A stretch of DNA of 64,000 nt from Dactylonectria macrodidyma (lineage: Eukaryota; Ascomycota; Sordariomycetes; Hypocreales; Nectriaceae): positions 1,488,001-1,552,000 of the forward strand of contig JAGMUV010000015.1 of NCBI GenBank assembly GCA_020744425.1. Reading direction: 5' to 3'. Positions 59,657 to 64,000 of this stretch are shown here, one piece after another. Both the position numbers and the translations under genes were made by a program. The notes under the pieces were generated by a model, which saw only the letters and a list, made by a program, of their open reading frames with translations, did no database searches and was not told where the DNA came from. Every line of letters starts with the position of its first letter. Position 1 is the stretch's first letter.

Positions 59657-61221
59657 TCAAATCTCCATACTGTGCTCGAATTGGCGGACAGTTTCGGCAA
59701 CCATCCCATCGACATCAAAGTCCCAGATCACCCTTGTACGGCTTTCTAGCTCAGCCTTGCATCTCTCGGGATCACGGCCAGCTCCAGGGTACCTCCACTG
59801 ATAGAGTTCTCCCATTTCGCGCGAGCTACGTACAAGCCACTGCGATCGGCTCAGACGGACAGCGCTGTAAGCCTGGAAAGCGGAGGAGATAGCCTTGGTC
59901 TTGGTGCCGGGCCCTTGGCTGCGAATACTGGCCGTAGCTAGATCCAACACCGTGGCCAGGACGAGCGCGTCTTCGACCCCCATGCAAGCGCCGGCGCCGA
60001 GGAAAGGACTGCTCGCGTGGGCAGCATCTCCGCTAATGCAAACACGGCGCCGGGCGTACGTCGATGCTGGATGCTCGGCCATGTCGAAAATACCCCATTT
60101 GGTCAAATGCTCTGGGAGCGCCTCGACAACCTCTCTGATTCCCGGGGCCCACCTACAAAGATGCTGTTTGACCTCATCTCGAGTGGCCGGCATCGTTGTC
60201 TTGGCATTGGACCATGGTTCTGGATCATGGAGAAATATTGCTAGGTTCAGGAGTGTCCATTGGGCTACCTATTTGTAGTCCCCCACAGTCAGCGAGATAT
60301 CGGTGGGGCTCGTTGGCACGAGAAAATGGATTGGTAACTTTTGGTAAATGCCATTGAGTTATGTATAACATTCGATGCATAACCCGCCAAACACTTACAG
60401 GGTACGATATAACGACGCCATCGGGGCCCATGTGCATGCACTGGTTGTTAGCTTTGTCGTTGCCAAAGGCATCGATGGCATCGGCGATGGGAACGACGGC
60501 TCTGTAAGCAACTTTATGAGTGTAAGTGGCATACGATGCAAAGTCAGCCTCGTCCAACAACAGTTGCCTTGTGCGAGAATGGACTCCGTCGCAGCCGATG
60601 ACTATTATATTACCACGGTACAGGTCAGCCTTCTCACTGTATACAGGAGCCTCGGACAAACTAACCACAATCTGCCTGGGCGATGCTGCCGTCGGAGAAG
60701 CTGAGCGCCACCTTATTCCGCAATTCATCATCCACATAATTCTTTAGCTGCTTTCCAAACTTGATTACCCCCTCAGGCAGCTCCTTTGCTAATTCGTGGA
60801 GAAGGTGGGATCGAAGGCATCCTTGGTAATCCAAGTTGCGCGCTGACACCTGAAAAAGCAGCGCCTCCTGAGACTCAGCCGCGTCTTTGGTACTGGGGTT
60901 GAACCCGTCCCAATATCGATTGTGCGGGTGTATGTTGACCTCGCCAACCCGCTGGAGGGCCTCCAGTACGGGTGGTGCCAGACGTTTCATGCATTCTCGT
61001 GCAACACCGGTAAACGCGAATCCGGCACTGATTTCATGCAACTCATCGGCTTGCTCATATACCGTGACCCGCATGCCACGGCGCAACAGGCCTGCCGCTA
61101 ACATGAGCCCAATGATGCCCCCGCCAATGACAGCTATGTCAATTGTACCATTGGTCCCTCCTTGATCAGTCTTTAGGTTGGGGGCCATTCTAGAAAGGTT
61201 GGACGTGGGCTTCCTATGCAA
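59657..61221 (-). CDS. FAD-dependent monooxygenase (salicylate-hydroxylase type)
   Basis: Exons 61221-60666, 60601-60399 and 60268-59657 encode 456 residues, or 445 if translation starts at MAPNLKTD (61188). Introns are 64 and 130 nt, and frame is kept at both. Group A flavoprotein motifs: IAVIGGGIIGLMLA (ADP-binding GxGxxG), ending VYEQADE; IGCDGVHS (DG motif); and ISGDAAHASSPFLGAGACMG (GD motif with ribityl contacts). Relatives in azaphilone and sorbicillinoid clusters (AzaH- or SorC-like) hydroxylate and dearomatise the PKS aldehyde, leading to pyran-ring closure. Position just upstream of the NR-PKS and divergent from an SDR supports that role. Single-step salicylate or phenol hydroxylation is the alternative. 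Confidence 0.92.
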
Positions 61222-61558
61222 GAAAGCGAGGGGGCAACTTGGCCAAGAGGAGTATTCAAGTACAAGTACATGGAACTAATATACGCTGCTGGTTTGTAAC
61301 AGGCTTACGGGACGGCCCTTTTTGTTACAGAGGTGGGCCGTCGGCAATTCTTTGCGCCCGGAAGTAGCCCGTAAAAATCAAGTGCGTTGTCGAGGCCATT
61401 TATTCTACCGGAGTTTCAATTGTCCTACTGCCAAAACGTAACGCCACCCTAAGGAGTTTCATTAAACCATGACCGACGGCCGCTCCAAATATTTATGTTC
61501 AAGTGGATGACCTTGAAGTCACTTACTCCAAGGTCAAATTGGAAATACTCAGATCACG
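61222..61558. promoter_or_regulatory. Divergent promoter, monooxygenase / SDR
   Basis: A 337-bp region. CCGTCGG at 61338-61344 and its reverse complement CCGACGG at 61473-61479 form an inverted pair, both within GGCCGTCGG. A related GGGCCGTCC (minus strand) lies near 61310. These are candidate sites for a Zn2Cys6 regulator. Confidence 0.55.
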
Positions 61559-62457
61559 ATGGAGAAAACGGTTATGATCACAGGTTGTAGCGTGGGTGGC
61601 CTTGGCTTTGCTTTGGCAGAAGCCTTCCAACAAGCTGGTTATCACGTCTTTGCAACGGCCCGTGACCCAACAAAGGTCGGATCCCTTCGAGACCGGCCTG
61701 GCATCGAGGTGCTGCGCCTAGACGTAACGACCGCCGAGACTATTCACTCATGCGTCACTGCAATTCGCAAGAAGACGAACGACCGGCTAGACATCCTTGT
61801 CAACAACGCTGGTGCTGCCATGTTCGGCCCTCTAGTCCATGCGTCGATTGAGGAGGCCAAGACCCTTTACAATGTGAATGTATGGGGTGTCTTGGCTGTA
61901 ACCCAAGCATTTGCACCGCTACTCGTCAACGCGCAGGGCGTTGTATTGAACATTTCGTCCATGGCCGGAGCGGTTCCCCTGGCATGGCAAGGTACGCAAT
62001 ATGAAGTATGCATGAGCCGCACAACTGACTCTACAAAATAGGCATATATAATAGCTCCAAAGCAGCTGTCACGTTTCTGTCCGAGACACTGAAGATTGAA
62101 CTCGATCCCCTTGGCGTTCGTGTGGTAACGGCCATGGTTGGGGCAATCAACACGCAGATTTATGCCGAAAGTGATGTAATGCTATCTACGGGCTCGTGGT
62201 ACAAACCAATTGAGGACATCATTAAGAAGCAGGCGCAAGGCGTGATGCAGAAGCCAAACAACGAGTCCGTCGAGATTACAGCACGGAACATAGTACAAGA
62301 CACTCTCCGCGGCCGACGTGGTAAAATCTGGCGAGGTGGAGAGGCTGGAACCGCATCTGTCGGATCGTGGTTATTTCCTACCAGGGTTGTGGAGTGGATT
62401 TTGCATCGCCACAGGGGCTTGTCCCAGCTGCGGCATGTACGAAAGGCAGTGCAATGA
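61559..62457 (+). CDS. Short-chain dehydrogenase/reductase (AYR1-like)
   Basis: Exons 61559-61991 and 62042-62457 encode 282 residues; the intron is 50 nt. A classical SDR: MITGCSVGGLG at the cofactor loop, ATARDP (basic, NADPH-type), LRLDVT, LVNNAGAAMFGP, catalytic Ser in LNISSMAG, and YNSSK (YxxxK) formed across the splice. The C-terminus is longer than in soluble SDRs and hydrophobic-basic, as in the acyl-dihydroxyacetone-phosphate reductase (AYR1) group that binds lipid bodies or ER. It starts head-to-head with the FAD monooxygenase, so joint expression is likely. A probable role is ketone reduction on the polyketide, as ketoreductases do in azaphilone clusters. Confidence 0.9.
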
Positions 62458-62540
62458 ATTAGAGAGCAACGCCGTGAAGTGTATAAGCAAGGATAGTAGA
62501 GCTACACTCTTCGTGGAGTCAAATATATTACAAATTAAAC

Positions 62541-63430
62541 TTATGCCCTGAAAGAAGAATCCAGCTTTATAAGCAGCTGATGTACTGCCAACCTGGCATC
62601 AGGGAACCCAGCTTGTCCCCAAGTTGCGTTGGCAACGACTCCATATTTGAGCAGCCTGTCGACAGTCTTCCTAGCACTCAGGCGCCCGCTCTGGGCTATA
62701 ATATGGATTAGGGACCGTCCCAAACCGTCCTCGATATCGGTTCCGACTTTATCTATAAGCAAATCAAGGACATCGTCGCTACTATACTCAGCAGCGTACA
62801 GAGCTGCTTCCTCAACGAAATTTATTTTCGTGACTGGAATAAGCAGTTTGGCGACAGTGAGGTGGTTCCCCTTTGCTGCCCAGGCGAACTCCGTGGGGGG
62901 AATGGCCCGACGAAGCCCATCCTACAGTTAAAGGATACCATATTGAGATCGAGGCCGGCATCCAAAAGTAGGCGAACAACGGCATGGTAGCCATTTTCAG
63001 CGGCGAGGTGCAGGACTGGAATGCTCGATCCTGTCTCTGGCGGCTCATCCTGAAGCCAGAAATTCCTTTCGCCACGCATGCCAGATTTTGCTCCACGCTT
63101 GAGTGCACCATAGCCGGCACTGTCGTTTACACTCTTGTTTTGGTGAATGAGCGCGGGTTTGACCAGAAGCTTGACGATGTCCAAGTATCCAGAGGCAGCA
63201 GCTATTTCAATGACAGCCAATTTGTTGACCCCGGGTAATTTTTGCTGCAGAATGCTCGATAAGCTGGATGTGATGGCTGCTCTACCTTTTTCAAAGGATG
63301 AACTGTTTAATAGGCCGCTCTGATATATAGCTTGTTTCAGGTCACCAATGATCGCCGATATAGCAGACTGCCGGATCGACGAGATGAATATTTCATTTTC
63401 CTCCTCCGTATTAGGTTTGCATGTTCTCAC
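62541..63430 (-). CDS. Ankyrin-repeat protein, 3' part (5' end unresolved)
   Basis: Two exons are clear: up to about 63430-62939 and 62888-62541, joined by a 50-nt intron (GTATCC to ACGGAG, phase 0). Together they give about 279 residues with ankyrin units such as AVIEIAAASGYLDIVKLLV, PVLHLAAENGYHAVVRLLLD, FAWAAKGNHLTVAKLLI and AALYAAEYSSDDVLDLLI. The frame is still open before 63430 (to a TAA near 63449), and no convincing ATG precedes it, so at least one more 5' exon is expected. Ankyrin proteins serve as binding scaffolds; the partner is unknown. It is the probable cluster border on this side. Confidence 0.72.
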
Positions 63431-64000
63431 TTCCCTACGTAAACCAGTGGCTTAAGAACCCTGTTGTGAGTATATCTTCATTGATGCTTTAGAAGGGCAC
63501 TTGTATAGCCGCTCCATCGGCCCAGTGAACTGTATCTGGTTCGACGACAGCTCTTTTCAGGCAGTGGTAATGCATTTTAAATCAGATTTGCATATTCTAT
63601 CGAATGCAGCTACCACAAAATATGTGATTACAAGGTTGAAGACTGATGCAGATTATAGGGTAGCAGAAACACCTGCCCACCGATTCTGGTCCTCCTAGAT
63701 CCTCCCATGTCTTGCTTATATTGTTTGATTTGCTTGCTTGTAATAATTGCCTTTGACTTCCCCTTTTTTTCTACATTTAGGGTGCTAGCCTGGAACCTGG
63801 ACGCCCTTACGTAACATCTTTTTATCCGTGTTGGTAATTACAATCCGCGGAGTATCGGGGCTGTATCCCTCATGTCATCTACATACAGTCCTGTTGTCCA
63901 CGGGTGATATATCTTGCTGTACTATTGATCCCGCCATCCAGCCGGGTAGTGCTGTTTCTTAATACCTCGAAACAATCAGGGTGGGGAATTTTATCTATCT
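63431..64000. other. Right edge, possible upstream exon of ankyrin gene
   Basis: A minus-strand stretch near 63470-63560 reads QFTGPMERLYK and could be part of an upstream exon, but no splice junction to 63430 could be fixed. Otherwise nothing was found. Confidence 0.35.

Noticed and set aside
62922..62938. 17-nt ultrashort intron in the ankyrin gene
   Set aside because: A 50-nt intron (62938-62889) with the same donor fits the repeat pattern better and has normal length.

Overview
The window is nuclear DNA of a filamentous ascomycete (Pezizomycotina). Genes carry short introns of about 50-120 nt with GT-AG ends and CTAAC/CTGAC-like branch sites. Two giant iterative polyketide synthases, fungal zinc-finger regulators, a HET-domain relic, an F-box protein and ankyrin repeats all fit that group. 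AT-rich gene-poor blocks and C-to-T-like stop codons in relics suggest repeat-induced point mutation (RIP). Most multi-exon models below were rebuilt by hand from splice signals and checked for frame across every junction.

Layout. 1-5 kb: the 5' part of an epoxide hydrolase running off the left edge, a broken cytochrome P450, and an F-box protein. 6-13.3 kb: a zinc alcohol dehydrogenase, a 30-bp palindromic tandem repeat, a complete P450, and a regulator with both C2H2 and Zn2Cys6 fingers. 14-22 kb: a HET-domain pseudogene, a secreted kelch-type membrane protein with six exons, an FkbM methyltransferase, an SDR with an unusual active site, and a LovG-like FSH1 hydrolase. 22-30 kb: a repeat-rich region with a dispersed repeat, a stop-riddled ORF, an Old Yellow Enzyme and a small Pho88/SND3 paralogue. 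30-43 kb: a secreted beta-lactamase-fold hydrolase sharing a promoter with an acyltransferase, then a full highly reducing (HR) PKS. 43-49.5 kb: the second repeat copy, an aldo-keto reductase, and 3.8 kb without genes. 49.5-64 kb: a Zn2Cys6 regulator, a non-reducing (NR) PKS with methyltransferase and reductive-release domains, an FAD monooxygenase, an SDR, and the 3' part of an ankyrin-repeat gene.

Working model (inference). This is a dual-PKS cluster of the azaphilone/sorbicillinoid type. The NR-PKS (KS-AT-PT-ACP-MT-R) would release a methylated aromatic aldehyde. The adjacent FAD monooxygenase would hydroxylate and dearomatise it, and the SDR, AKR, ADH, OYE and P450 would tailor it. The HR-PKS lies about 0.9 kb downstream of a BAHD-like acyltransferase on the same strand, and the NR-PKS has no visible SAT (starter-loading) domain. 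The HR chain may therefore be added as an ester side chain rather than as a PKS starter. The FSH1 hydrolase could release that chain or edit the HR-PKS. The stretch between the two PKS genes also holds repeats and unrelated-looking genes, so two neighbouring clusters or a rearranged cluster remain possible.
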